A DNA stretch of 64,000 nt from positions 23,961-87,960 of the forward strand of contig JABFSL010000002.1 of assembly GCA_013140605.1 (NCBI GenBank). The letters are read 5' to 3'. The first letter of the stretch is position 1. Every line of letters starts with the position of its first letter. The notes beneath the pieces are model-generated. The model was given only the letters and a program-made list of their open reading frames with translations. It was not told where the DNA came from and did not search any database. Shown in pieces: positions 52,334 through 60,560 of the stretch. The DNA comes from Anaerolineales bacterium. GTDB taxonomy: Bacteria; Chloroflexota; Anaerolineae; Anaerolineales; Villigracilaceae. The position numbers and the translations under genes were made by a program.

Positions 52334-54018
52334 CAGTTACCAAGTGGAACGTCCGCGCGGGTGCCTATTATGACTCAGTTGTGTTGATGCAGCTTCAACG
52401 CGGATTACTGGAATTATCAGGCGTCGTCGATGCGGGCGTTGTCATGGCAACCCAAGCCAATCGTGATTTGCTCGCCGCAAATCATTTATTACCTGATTCA
52501 GTTACAGCAAATCCAGATGATTTGCTGATTGTCGTCAAAGCCAATGACGAGGATTTTGCGATAGAAGCCATTGACAAAGTTGACGAATTGCTTACGCGCA
52601 GAAAATCTTCCACCGTCTCAGAAGACTTCCGTCCGCATAGTTTGAGCGCCGCAGTCAAACAATTGCCCGAAGCAAATTGGGTGTTAATCTCTGTTCCAGG
52701 TCGATATGCAGCGGGTGTTGCACGTGAAGCGCTTGACCTCGGCAAACATGTTTTTCTATACAGCGATAACGTCTCACTCGAGGAGGAAATTGCATTGAAG
52801 AAGACTGCCCGTGAAAAAGGTCTGCTCGTGATGGGACCTGACTGCGGCACAGCCATTATTAATGGTGTTGGATTGGGATTTGCCAATCGAGTTCGCCGAG
52901 GCGCAATTGGTATTGTCGGTGCATCAGGAACGGGAACACAAGCGGTCACTGCTCAAATTCATAATCTGGGTTCAGGCATATCACATGCAATCGGCACAGG
53001 TGGTCGTGACTTGAAATCTGATGTTGGAGCCATCACTGCCAATCAAGCCTTGGATTTATTAGCACGTGATCCTGATACAAAAGTAATTGCGCTCATTTCT
53101 AAACCACCCTCCCCCGAAGTCGCGACACAATTAATTTCTTCCGCTCAACAAACAGGAAAACCTGTTGTTATTTATTTCATCGGTTACCCTCCGCCTGCGA
53201 GACAAATTGGGAACTTACATTTTGCAATTAGTTTAAGTGAAGCCGCAGAGATCGCGGTAAAGATTGGAGACCGGAGATTAGAGACTGTTGAAAAGTCTCC
53301 AGTCTCGAGTCTCTATCTTCGCGGCCTATTCTCAGGTGGAACACTTGCTTACGAGACGCTTCTTGGCTTGCAAGCGAGTCTTTCCCCAATATATTCCAAC
53401 GGTCCAATTACACCGAATCAAAATCTAAAAGACCCCCTCAAGAGTGAGGCTCACACCATCATTGACTTGGGCGATGAATTCTTCATGGTCGGGCGCTTGC
53501 ATCCAATGATCGATAATGATCTGCGAATACGACGCATGAAACAGGAAGCATCTGACCTTGAAGTAGGGATGATACTTTTCGACGTTGTCCTCGGCGAAGG
53601 CTCACATCTTGACCCTGCGGGAGAGTTGGCACTTGCTATAAAAGAGATTCGAGAGAAGAGAATTGGAGAATTAGATTTTGTCGCCATTGTCATTGGCACG
53701 GATGAAGACCCGCAAAATATTCAATCGCAAATAGACCAATTGAAAGAAGCAGGCATTACAGTATTTCGCACGGCAACGGAAGCAGTGGAATATATCAGTT
53801 TGAAGTTTAGTCGTCACAATTCCAATCAATTTCCACCTGTAAACCTTGAACAGTTGAAACAACCTCTTGCCGCAATCAACGTTGGACTGGAATCGTTTTA
53901 CGATAGCCTCATCTCACAGGGCGCGCAAGCCGTTCATGTGGAATGGCGTCCGCCTGCGGGTGGGAATGAGAAAATGGCGGCATTACTGGCGAAGATGAAA
54001 AATAAAAAAGAGAATTAG
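52330..54018 (+). CDS. fdrA: FdrA-family protein (oxamate carbamoyltransferase subunit-like)
   Basis: 562 aa. CoA-ligase-like FdrA layout: N-terminal VTKWNVRAGAYYDSVVLMQL, MGPDCGTAIINGVGLGFAN, GAIGIVGASGTGTQAVTAQIHNLGSGISHAIGTGGRDL. In E. coli FdrA (AllF) with YlbE (AllG, DUF1116) and YlbF (AllH, DUF2877) forms oxamate transcarbamoylase, making carbamoyl phosphate. Here it is followed by a DUF1116 gene. An inserted repeat-derived run (GDRRLETVEKSPVSSL) lies near residue 313. Confidence 0.9.
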   Translation: MTVTKWNVRAGAYYDSVVLMQLQRGLLELSGVVDAGVVMATQANRDLLAANHLLPDSVTANPDDLLIVVKANDEDFAIEAIDKVDELLTRRKSSTVSEDFRPHSLSAAVKQLPEANWVLISVPGRYAAGVAREALDLGKHVFLYSDNVSLEEEIALKKTAREKGLLVMGPDCGTAIINGVGLGFANRVRRGAIGIVGASGTGTQAVTAQIHNLGSGISHAIGTGGRDLKSDVGAITANQALDLLARDPDTKVIALISKPPSPEVATQLISSAQQTGKPVVIYFIGYPPPARQIGNLHFAISLSEAAEIAVKIGDRRLETVEKSPVSSLYLRGLFSGGTLAYETLLGLQASLSPIYSNGPITPNQNLKDPLKSEAHTIIDLGDEFFMVGRLHPMIDNDLRIRRMKQEASDLEVGMILFDVVLGEGSHLDPAGELALAIKEIREKRIGELDFVAIVIGTDEDPQNIQSQIDQLKEAGITVFRTATEAVEYISLKFSRHNSNQFPPVNLEQLKQPLAAINVGLESFYDSLISQGAQAVHVEWRPPAGGNEKMAALLAKMKNKKEN

Positions 54019-54043
54019 AGGACAGGAGAATTCTCTAATTCTC
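54010..54043. repeat. inverted repeat of the CTCTAATTCTC family
   Basis: GAGAATTAGAG (54010-54020) and perfect inverse (54033-54043), spanning the fdrA stop. Related copies at 49557-49583, 55305-55335, 55828-55856 and 59152-59181. Confidence 0.8.
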
Positions 54044-54057
54044 ATATGGAGAAACCT

Positions 54058-55302
54058 ATGGATATAGATAGCGCCAACACGACTGCTGTTAATCGTTTGA
54101 TGGAAGCAAGACCAATTCTAAAGGGTGTTGCACCTGCGCGGGATGTAATTCCTGGCATGAAAGATAATCTATTCCTGCACGCAGGCCCGCCGATCGAGTG
54201 GGCACGGATGTCAGGCCCGCTTCGTGGGGCGATCATCGGCGCTATGCTGTTCGAGGGAATAGCCAAATCAGAGGCAGAAGCAACTTCAATGGTTGAAAGA
54301 GGCGAGGTTGAATTTGATTCGTGTCATCACCATGGCACGGTCGGACCGATGGCGGGAGTCACTTCCGCTTCGATGAAAGTCTATGTAGTGGAAAATGCCG
54401 AGCATGGGAATAAATCTTTTTCCAATTTGAATGAGGGCTATGGAAAAGTTTTGCGCTACGGCGCGTATAGCGAAGATGTGTTGAAGAAATTACATTGGAT
54501 GAATGATGTTCTTGGCACAGCACTAGCGGATGCGCTTGCGCAATCCAATGGCATTGATATGCGCGCACTGATCGCCGAAGCCTTGCACATGGGCGATGAG
54601 GGACATAACCGCAACAAGGCGGGATCGTTGCTTTATTTAAAGCTAATTTCGCCGTTAATTGCTAAAGTGATGAAGGACAATGCAGCCGAGTCGGAGGTTT
54701 TGCAATTCATCGGCGATAACGCGTTAAGTGTGTTGAACCCTGTCATGGCGGCATGTAAAGCAATGACCGACGCAGCGCATGGCGTGGATGGAAGCACGAT
54801 TGTGACGACGATGGCGCGCAACGGCACAGACTTTGGAATCCGCGTGAGTGGACTTGGCGAGAAGCAATGGTTCACCGCACCTGCAGAAATCCCTGTTGGA
54901 TTGTTTTTCTCTGGCTTTTCGCAAGACGATGCAAATCCAGATATCGGCGACAGCGCCATCACCGAGACAGCAGGCATCGGCGGCTTTGCAATGGCAACCG
55001 CACCCGCAATTGTCACATTTGTGGGCGGCACGCCAAAAGATGCTATTAACGCGACACTTGAAATGTATGAGATTACATTTGCGGAGAGTAAATACTTTAC
55101 GATGCCTGTGCTTGATTTTCGCGGCACGCCCACAGGCATTGACCTTCGTAAAGTCGTTGAGTTGGGAATCACGCCGCGCATCAATACTGGCATTGCTCAC
55201 AAAAATGCGGGTGTGGGGCAAGTTGGTGCTGGATTGGTGAGACCGCCATTGAAAATATTTGAAGATGCGTTGGTTGCATATGCTGAAAAATATGGTTTGT
55301 AA
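54058..55302 (+). CDS. DUF1116 protein (YlbE/AllG-like, oxamate carbamoyltransferase subunit)
   Basis: 414 aa from ATG 54058 (GGAG 7 bases upstream); ATG 54046 is possible. DUF1116 marks: PPIEWARMSGPLRGAIIGAML, DSCHHHGTVGPMAGVTSASM, and GDEGHNRNKAGS. Subunit partner of FdrA in E. coli. Its product with FdrA would transfer a carbamoyl group between an oxamate-like amide and phosphate or an amino acceptor. Confidence 0.9.
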   Translation: MDIDSANTTAVNRLMEARPILKGVAPARDVIPGMKDNLFLHAGPPIEWARMSGPLRGAIIGAMLFEGIAKSEAEATSMVERGEVEFDSCHHHGTVGPMAGVTSASMKVYVVENAEHGNKSFSNLNEGYGKVLRYGAYSEDVLKKLHWMNDVLGTALADALAQSNGIDMRALIAEALHMGDEGHNRNKAGSLLYLKLISPLIAKVMKDNAAESEVLQFIGDNALSVLNPVMAACKAMTDAAHGVDGSTIVTTMARNGTDFGIRVSGLGEKQWFTAPAEIPVGLFFSGFSQDDANPDIGDSAITETAGIGGFAMATAPAIVTFVGGTPKDAINATLEMYEITFAESKYFTMPVLDFRGTPTGIDLRKVVELGITPRINTGIAHKNAGVGQVGAGLVRPPLKIFEDALVAYAEKYGL

Positions 55303-55304
55303 AA

Positions 55305-55335
55305 AGAGAATTGTGAGAATTAGAGAATTGAGGTT
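55305..55335. repeat. left flank repeat of the four-helix-bundle gene (CTCTAATTCTC family)
   Basis: Two GAGAATT units followed by AGAGAATTGAGG. An inverted counterpart lies at 55828-55856, on the other side of the four-helix gene. Confidence 0.7.
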
Positions 55336-55338
55336 GAG

Positions 55339-55848
55339 ATGCCGACATCATTGGAAGATGTGAGAGTTTTGAAGAGCGTTGAGCAGATTGCGGATGCGAT
55401 ATACAAGATTTCCTCACGATGGGATGATTTCGCCAAGGATGTGGTCGGCAAGCAAATTTCGCGCGCCGCTGATTCAATAGGAGCGAACATCGCCGAGTCG
55501 TTTGGACGATTTCATTTTGGGGAGAAGATTCAATTTTTGTATTATGCGCGCGGTAGTTTGTTCGAGACGAAATATTGGCTCAATCGAGCGTCTGCACGGG
55601 AATTGATGTCATCTGCTGATTCGCAAAGTTATGCAACGCGCCTGACGGAAATTGCACGGCAACTTAATCTATATGTTTCCAGCCTCAAAGGTCAACGCTC
55701 TGGCGAAATCACTGTTGCCAAGACTGTGAAAGAAAGCCCTATTGAATATCTCACCTCACGCCTCCCAGAAAATTTCCCCGAAATCCTCTTTGACGAAACC
55801 GACATTGCCTGGCTCGAATCACCACCATCCAATTCTCCAATCCCCTAA
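55339..55848 (+). CDS. four-helix-bundle protein (S23/IVP-like)
   Basis: 169 aa. The pattern VLKSVEQIADAIYKISSRW ... VVGKQISRAADSIGANIAESFGRF ... KIQFLYYARGSLFETKYWLNRA is that of the four-helix-bundle family found in 23S rRNA intervening sequences and as Avd in diversity-generating retroelements. It has no evident part in the surrounding catabolic pathway. Both flanks carry inverted copies of the CTCTAATTCTC repeat, and its last residues (SNSPIP) are coded by the right copy, which suggests it was inserted with the repeats. Confidence 0.85.
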   Translation: MPTSLEDVRVLKSVEQIADAIYKISSRWDDFAKDVVGKQISRAADSIGANIAESFGRFHFGEKIQFLYYARGSLFETKYWLNRASARELMSSADSQSYATRLTEIARQLNLYVSSLKGQRSGEITVAKTVKESPIEYLTSRLPENFPEILFDETDIAWLESPPSNSPIP

Positions 55849-55856
55849 TTCTCTTA
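55828..55856. repeat. right flank repeat of the four-helix-bundle gene
   Basis: CCAATTCTCC-AATCCCCTAATTCTC, the inverse type of 55305-55335; contains the stop codon of the gene. Confidence 0.7.
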
Positions 55857-55890
55857 ATCATTCAACCCAACCATATAAGGAGTTTATGAA

Positions 55891-56670
55891 ATGAAAATCT
55901 ACGACCTCTCTCAAGACCTCAACCAAGACTGTTCGTTCTGGCCCTTCTATCCGCCGTTTGAGGTGAAATATATCAAACGCAAATCAGAGCATGGAGTCAA
56001 TGCGCAGTATATCCAGACTTCGAATCACATGGGCACACACCTCGACGCACCACGGCATTTTGTCACTAAAGGCAAAACGATCGATCAAATTCCGATTGAA
56101 TGGTGTTATGGACCTGGCGTGATCGTTGACTTGAGCGATATGCTCGATGACGTTGGTCTCTTTACGCCCGAAGATATTGAAAAGCGCGCGGATGTTCACG
56201 ATGGCGATATTTTATTCATCCACACAGGTTGGCACAAATATTCATTCTTCAGCGAAGAAGCGGATGAGGAGAGATACATCCAGCGTCACCCAGGTCCGCA
56301 TTTCAGCATTTGCGACTGGCTTTTGAAGAAGAAGATTCACATCTGGGGCGTGGACATGATCTCCACCGACCACCCAATGAACCTACCCATTGGACGTTTC
56401 CTCGGCAAAGGCGGATTAGAACACTGGCAGAAAGTCCGTGCGAAGACCGTAGAAAGATTTGGCGAAGATCAAATGGATATACTCTTCCCCGATTCAGCTT
56501 ATCAGTTAACTCACAATGCCTTGTTCCCGCACGATTGTATTCATGTGGAAAATCTCGGCGGCGATATCGGCTTGAAAGAACTGCACAACAAACGCATCAC
56601 GCTCGGTGTCTTCCCGTGGAAGTTCAAAGGCGGCGAAGCGGCGTTTTGTAGAGCGGTGGCTTGGGCGTAA
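55891..56670 (+). CDS. cyclase-family hydrolase (kynurenine formamidase-like)
   Basis: 259 aa. Metal site motif HMGTHLDAPRHF (HxGTHxDxPxHF) near residue 47 and a second conserved part IHTGWHKY ... GVDMISTDHPMNLP. The family (PF04199) includes kynurenine formamidase and isatin hydrolase, and opens formamides or cyclic amides. AAGGAG lies before the ATG. In this cluster it could open the ring hydroxylated by the Mo enzyme. Confidence 0.9.
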   Translation: MKIYDLSQDLNQDCSFWPFYPPFEVKYIKRKSEHGVNAQYIQTSNHMGTHLDAPRHFVTKGKTIDQIPIEWCYGPGVIVDLSDMLDDVGLFTPEDIEKRADVHDGDILFIHTGWHKYSFFSEEADEERYIQRHPGPHFSICDWLLKKKIHIWGVDMISTDHPMNLPIGRFLGKGGLEHWQKVRAKTVERFGEDQMDILFPDSAYQLTHNALFPHDCIHVENLGGDIGLKELHNKRITLGVFPWKFKGGEAAFCRAVAWA

Positions 56671-56683
56671 GCAAAAGTAATCC

Positions 56684-56728
56684 GTTGGTTGAGTAGCCCC
56701 GTGTTCGTCGGGGCGTATCGAAACCAAC
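56684..56728. repeat. GTTGGTTGAGTAG...TATCGAAACCAAC inverted element
   Basis: Arms GTTGGTTGAG and ATCGAAACCAAC, inner hairpin CCCCG-TGTTCGT-CGGGG. First of two closely spaced copies in opposite orientation. Confidence 0.8.
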
Positions 56729-56761
56729 AGTTGGATTCAAACTTTAAGTAACTTGAAACAT

Positions 56762-56808
56762 GGTGGTTTCGATACGCCTTTCGCTTCGCTCAAGGCTACT
56801 CAACCACC
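56762..56808. repeat. second copy of the GGTTGAGTAG element, inverted
   Basis: GGTGGTTTCGATACGCC ... GGCTACTCAACCACC. It lies just before the large-subunit gene; an in-frame ATG at 56760 inside it is therefore not taken as the start. Confidence 0.8.
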
Positions 56809-56822
56809 GAGGTATACCAAAC

Positions 56823-59159
56823 ATGGCAACTCGATATTTCGGCGAACGGATTAAACGCAACGAAGACCCGCGTCTGCTCACGGGGCAAGGATTGTACGTG
56901 GACGATGTGAATTTACCAAACATGCTCCATGTCGCTTTCGTGCGGAGTCCGTATGCACATGCGCGGATAAATAAGATTGACGTTTCGCAAGCTTTGCAGC
57001 GCGATGGTGTAGTTGCTGTTTACACCGCGGACGATCTGGGCGATTACTCGAAGCCTGGTCCACTGCTCGTTTCGCCACCGCCTGTGGAAAATATTGTCTT
57101 CAATGAAAAGACTCAGGTTCCGCTGGCGAAGGATAAGGTCAAATTTGCGGGTGAGCCGATTGTGATGGTGCTGGCGGAGAGTCGTTACATCGCCGAAGAT
57201 GCGTTGGCTGATATTCAAATAGATTACGAACCATTGGAAGCTGTTGTTGATCTTGAGAAAGCCCTGCAACCTGATAGCACCTTGATTCATGAAGAGATTG
57301 GTTCAAACATCGCCGCAAATGTTGTCCAAAGGAAAGGCGATTATGAAGCAATAAAAGATAATGCTGCCTTAATTATCAAACGTCGTTTTCTTTACGAGCA
57401 TGGCTGCGCCGCCGCCATCGAGAACCGCGGTATCGTCGCGGAGTGGGATAAGCGTGCGGGGCGATTAACTGTCTGGGACACCACGCAGGCTCCCGTTGTG
57501 ATCCGAAACGGACTGGCGGGCATGCTTGGATTATCAGAGCGGCAAGTGCGAGTCATCGCGCCGTTCATCGGTGGCGGATTTGGTCCGAAGATCATGATGT
57601 TCTATCAGGAGGAAGTGCTTGTGCCGTGGGCGGCGATGAAGTTGAATCGTCCCGTCAAATGGATCGAAGATCGCGCCGAAAATTTTGTCGCCACCACGCA
57701 CGAGCGCGGACAAATCCATGATGCGGAAATCGCGTTCGACAAGGATGGTCACATTCTCGGCGTACACGATGTCTTTCTGCATGACACAGGCGCGTATGCC
57801 CCGTATGGATTGACCGTGCCACTCAACAGTTCATGTACGTTGCTCGGACCGTATGACATCAAAAACTATTACAGTGAGTTCACAGCGGTCTTCACCAACA
57901 AGACCATCGTCACACCGTATCGCGGCGCGGGACGTCAACATGGCGTGTTCGTCATCGAGCGCGCGTTGGATATTGCGGCGAAAAAATTGAAGATCGACCG
58001 CGCCGAAATCCGACGACGCAATTTCATCCCACCTGATAAGTTCCCATACAACAACGAAATCATCTATCAGGACTTTGCTCCGCTGGTGTATGACAGCGGA
58101 AATTATGAACCGTTGTTGGATCAAGCTCTCGAAACAATGGACTATCACAAATTCGTCAACGAGATTCAGCCGAAGTTACGCGCTGAAGGCAAACACGTTG
58201 GCATTGGCGTTGTCGCGTACGTGGAAGGCACGGGCATCGGACCGTACGAAGGTGCGAAGGTGCAGGTGATGAGCAGTGGACGCGTCTCGGTCGTCACGGG
58301 TGTTGGTACGCAGGGACAGGGTCACTTCACAAGTTTTGCGCAGATCGTCGCGGAGCAACTCGGCGTGGATGTGGATAAAATCGATGTCGTCACGGGTGAC
58401 ACCGACCAGTTCTATTGGGGCGCGGGGACGTTTGCCAGCCGCGGCGCGGTCGTCGCGGGCAATGCCATCAATGAAGCCGCGAAAGTTGTGCGCAAGAAGA
58501 TTCTCAAACTTGCGTCCGAACATTTCAACGCGCCCGAAGATGAACTCGAACTGGCAGATGGAATGGTGAGCGTGCAGGATGTGCCGCGCATGTCCATTTC
58601 GTTGGGTGAACTCGCAGGCAAGGCGAATCCGATGCGCGGAGCGGTCAAGCCTGGGACAGAGCCTGGTTTGGAAGCGACCAGCTATTTCGGTCCAGAAAGA
58701 GGCGCCACTGCCAGTGGCATCCACGCCATGATCGTGGAGGTCAATCCCGAGACGCTGCAGATCCACATCCAGAAATATCTCGTCGTGCATGATTGCGGCA
58801 AGGTCATCAATCCGCTGATCCTCGATGGGCAGATCCATGGCGGCGTGGCGCAGGGCATTGGCAATGCGTTTTACGAGCGGCTCGCCTACGACGAAAACGG
58901 GCAACTGCTCAACGGCACGTTCATGGATTATCACCTGCCCACGAGCCTGGATGTGCCGCGCATCGAAACGGGACATGGCGTAACGCTTTCGCCGCTCAAC
59001 CCGATGGGCGTGAAGGGCGCGGGCGAAGCGGGCGCGATCCCTGTCGGTCCGCTGTTTGCGCAGGCGTTGGAGGACGCCTTGCATGATGTGGATTTTGAAA
59101 TCTTGGAAATTCCGCTGAATTCGAATCGGTTGTGGGAATTGGTGAGTAATAGAGACTAG
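56823..59159 (+). CDS. molybdopterin-binding large subunit of a molybdenum hydroxylase (form II CoxL / XDH type)
   Basis: 778 aa from ATG 56823 (ATRYFGERIKRNEDPRLLTGQGLYVDDV). Mo-cofactor stretches: GGGFGPKIMMFYQEE, the active-site loop PYRGAGRQ, QGQGHFTSFAQI and the catalytic Glu in GVKGAGEAGAIPVG. True CO dehydrogenases have AYRCSFR with a Cys; here the loop is of the AYRGAGR form II type, so a hydroxylase of an N-heterocycle or aldehyde is expected, not CO oxidation. Its FAD and FeS partners lie 6 kb upstream, with the catabolic genes in between. Confidence 0.92.
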   Translation: MATRYFGERIKRNEDPRLLTGQGLYVDDVNLPNMLHVAFVRSPYAHARINKIDVSQALQRDGVVAVYTADDLGDYSKPGPLLVSPPPVENIVFNEKTQVPLAKDKVKFAGEPIVMVLAESRYIAEDALADIQIDYEPLEAVVDLEKALQPDSTLIHEEIGSNIAANVVQRKGDYEAIKDNAALIIKRRFLYEHGCAAAIENRGIVAEWDKRAGRLTVWDTTQAPVVIRNGLAGMLGLSERQVRVIAPFIGGGFGPKIMMFYQEEVLVPWAAMKLNRPVKWIEDRAENFVATTHERGQIHDAEIAFDKDGHILGVHDVFLHDTGAYAPYGLTVPLNSSCTLLGPYDIKNYYSEFTAVFTNKTIVTPYRGAGRQHGVFVIERALDIAAKKLKIDRAEIRRRNFIPPDKFPYNNEIIYQDFAPLVYDSGNYEPLLDQALETMDYHKFVNEIQPKLRAEGKHVGIGVVAYVEGTGIGPYEGAKVQVMSSGRVSVVTGVGTQGQGHFTSFAQIVAEQLGVDVDKIDVVTGDTDQFYWGAGTFASRGAVVAGNAINEAAKVVRKKILKLASEHFNAPEDELELADGMVSVQDVPRMSISLGELAGKANPMRGAVKPGTEPGLEATSYFGPERGATASGIHAMIVEVNPETLQIHIQKYLVVHDCGKVINPLILDGQIHGGVAQGIGNAFYERLAYDENGQLLNGTFMDYHLPTSLDVPRIETGHGVTLSPLNPMGVKGAGEAGAIPVGPLFAQALEDALHDVDFEILEIPLNSNRLWELVSNRD

Positions 59160-59323
59160 AGAATTAGAGATTAGAGAGTTGTTGGTAGGCTCGGTGGTTG
59201 AGTAGCCCTGAGCGATTTTGCGAAGGGCGTATCGAAACCACCAGTAATTGGATGAAGTGCTGGAGGTCGAGTAGCGAAGTGTATCGAGACCCCCGCTTCA
59301 TTCTTAGCCGATAGTTGATTCTG
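59152..59323. repeat. repeat cluster after the hydroxylase gene
   Basis: In order: CTCTAATTCTC-family copy (59152-59181); GGTGGTTGAGTAG element (59193-59242); shorter copy GGAGGTCGAGTAG...ATCGAGACCCCC (59262-59294); 30-base element 59294-59323, the inverse of 49511-49540. The remainder to 59374 shows nothing further. Confidence 0.8.
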
Positions 59324-59374
59324 GCCATCAGGCTTTTTCCATTGCCCCATCGTTACTGTACGCCACACGCTTTG

Positions 59375-60331
59375 TTAAGTGGATGGCTTAATTGTTATGC
59401 CTTTCGTTTTGCTTACTTCCAATGGTATCAAACTAAAATTTTCAAATCTGAATGAAATAGTAAATCTAATTGGTGCCAAATCTGTTGCTATTCCGTTACT
59501 TTCGACCTTTCCCTCGACTTGTACGCCAACATCCCACGTACCTTCAAAAACTCGAGCCACCTTTTCATGAAGACTTTTCTTTTCATCACCAAACACAACA
59601 AACTGGAAAATTGGAATTGCGTTATAGTCTGGTATTTTTGCTAAGATGATTGGCTCATCAGAACCAATGCCTAAATCAATTCGCTCCTTATCTGAGTTCT
59701 TCCACTTAATTGAATTGTCTTCTATTGGTAAATTAGTTGTATTTGAATAATAATTATTAGGACTGTCTCTGAGAACAAGGCTTGTCATTTTAATTCTACA
59801 ATCCTTAATTCCAATCTCACCCTCATTCTTTATTGAGTATGGTAGTCGTCTAGTTTTTATCGGTCTATGTGTTTGGCGTTCGGCCCGTTTTTCCTCGATC
59901 GTTTCTGCTAAAACAAAATAGGAAATTTCAATATTTATATTCGGGCTACTAATAGGCTGTCTTTTTTCTTCAGAGTAATGATGATGGGTTTCAACAATAT
60001 CACGACCAGCAACTTTACCGTGACCGTCAACCTCTAAATGTACGGCTGTTTGTGTTTCAATTTTTTCATTCTCTTTTTTATTGAGGTTGTCGATTAGTAA
60101 AGAAATTATTAAAACAATAATAAACGTCGAAACAAGTAGGTTTAGTGGGGAAGCAAAAACCCAAGCAAGGAACCAAGCAATCGGAGCATCCGCTGATATG
60201 CCGTAAGCACTCAACGAGCGAACAATATAATCCCCTAGCATATTACCTGCTACCCATCGAATTGCACCAGCTATGATCGATATAATTGCAGCAGGTCGAA
60301 CTGAACGTCGCAATCTCTGTTTGGTGTCCAT
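59375..60331 (-). CDS. hypothetical membrane protein with HGKVAGRDI motif
   Basis: 318 aa, low G+C. N-terminal two or three membrane helices (about AAIISIIAGAIRWVAG, APIAWFLAWVFASPLNLLVSTFIIVLIISLLI), then a short beta-type motif DGHGKVAGRDIVETHHHY and a soluble C-terminal domain of about 190 residues with alternating beta strands. The G-x-V-x-GRD motif with His run resembles short linkers seen in some defence and STAND proteins, but this is not proof. No homologue named. Its base composition suggests acquisition by transfer. Confidence 0.6.
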   Translation of the reverse strand: MDTKQRLRRSVRPAAIISIIAGAIRWVAGNMLGDYIVRSLSAYGISADAPIAWFLAWVFASPLNLLVSTFIIVLIISLLIDNLNKKENEKIETQTAVHLEVDGHGKVAGRDIVETHHHYSEEKRQPISSPNINIEISYFVLAETIEEKRAERQTHRPIKTRRLPYSIKNEGEIGIKDCRIKMTSLVLRDSPNNYYSNTTNLPIEDNSIKWKNSDKERIDLGIGSDEPIILAKIPDYNAIPIFQFVVFGDEKKSLHEKVARVFEGTWDVGVQVEGKVESNGIATDLAPIRFTISFRFENFSLIPLEVSKTKGITIKPST

Positions 60332-60560
60332 GCCTCCATTTTACGTCGAGTCTATAATTTAGTGTGTATATTCAGCCACCTAACCTAGACTATATCCAGA
60401 ATTATGCTGTCTTTTAAGATGAGTTTGCAAGAAAATTCAGTGATAATTCTACAGGTGAACAGGCTTTATATTAACTCGTGATTCTTGATAAGACGCTCTT
60501 TGAGTGCATGCCAGCGTTTTCCCTATCCCACGCTTGCATCGACACGGCGATTTGAATTGT
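60332..60560. other. gap with a possible broken micro-ORF
   Basis: On the - strand ATG 60564 overlaps the stop of the oxidoreductase gene (ATGA). It reads 13 codons to TAG and stays open for 18 more (KRWHALKERLIKNHELI) to TAA at 60466. No family recognised; probably a relic. Confidence 0.3.

Noticed and set aside
58176..59084. Long open frame on the - strand, 302 codons
   Set aside because: Antisense to the Mo-subunit gene; Arg/His/Asp-rich composition typical of a shadow frame.
56823..59159. Aerobic CO dehydrogenase large subunit
   Set aside because: The active-site loop reads PYRGAGR; genuine CO dehydrogenase has AYRCSFR with the Cu-binding Cys.
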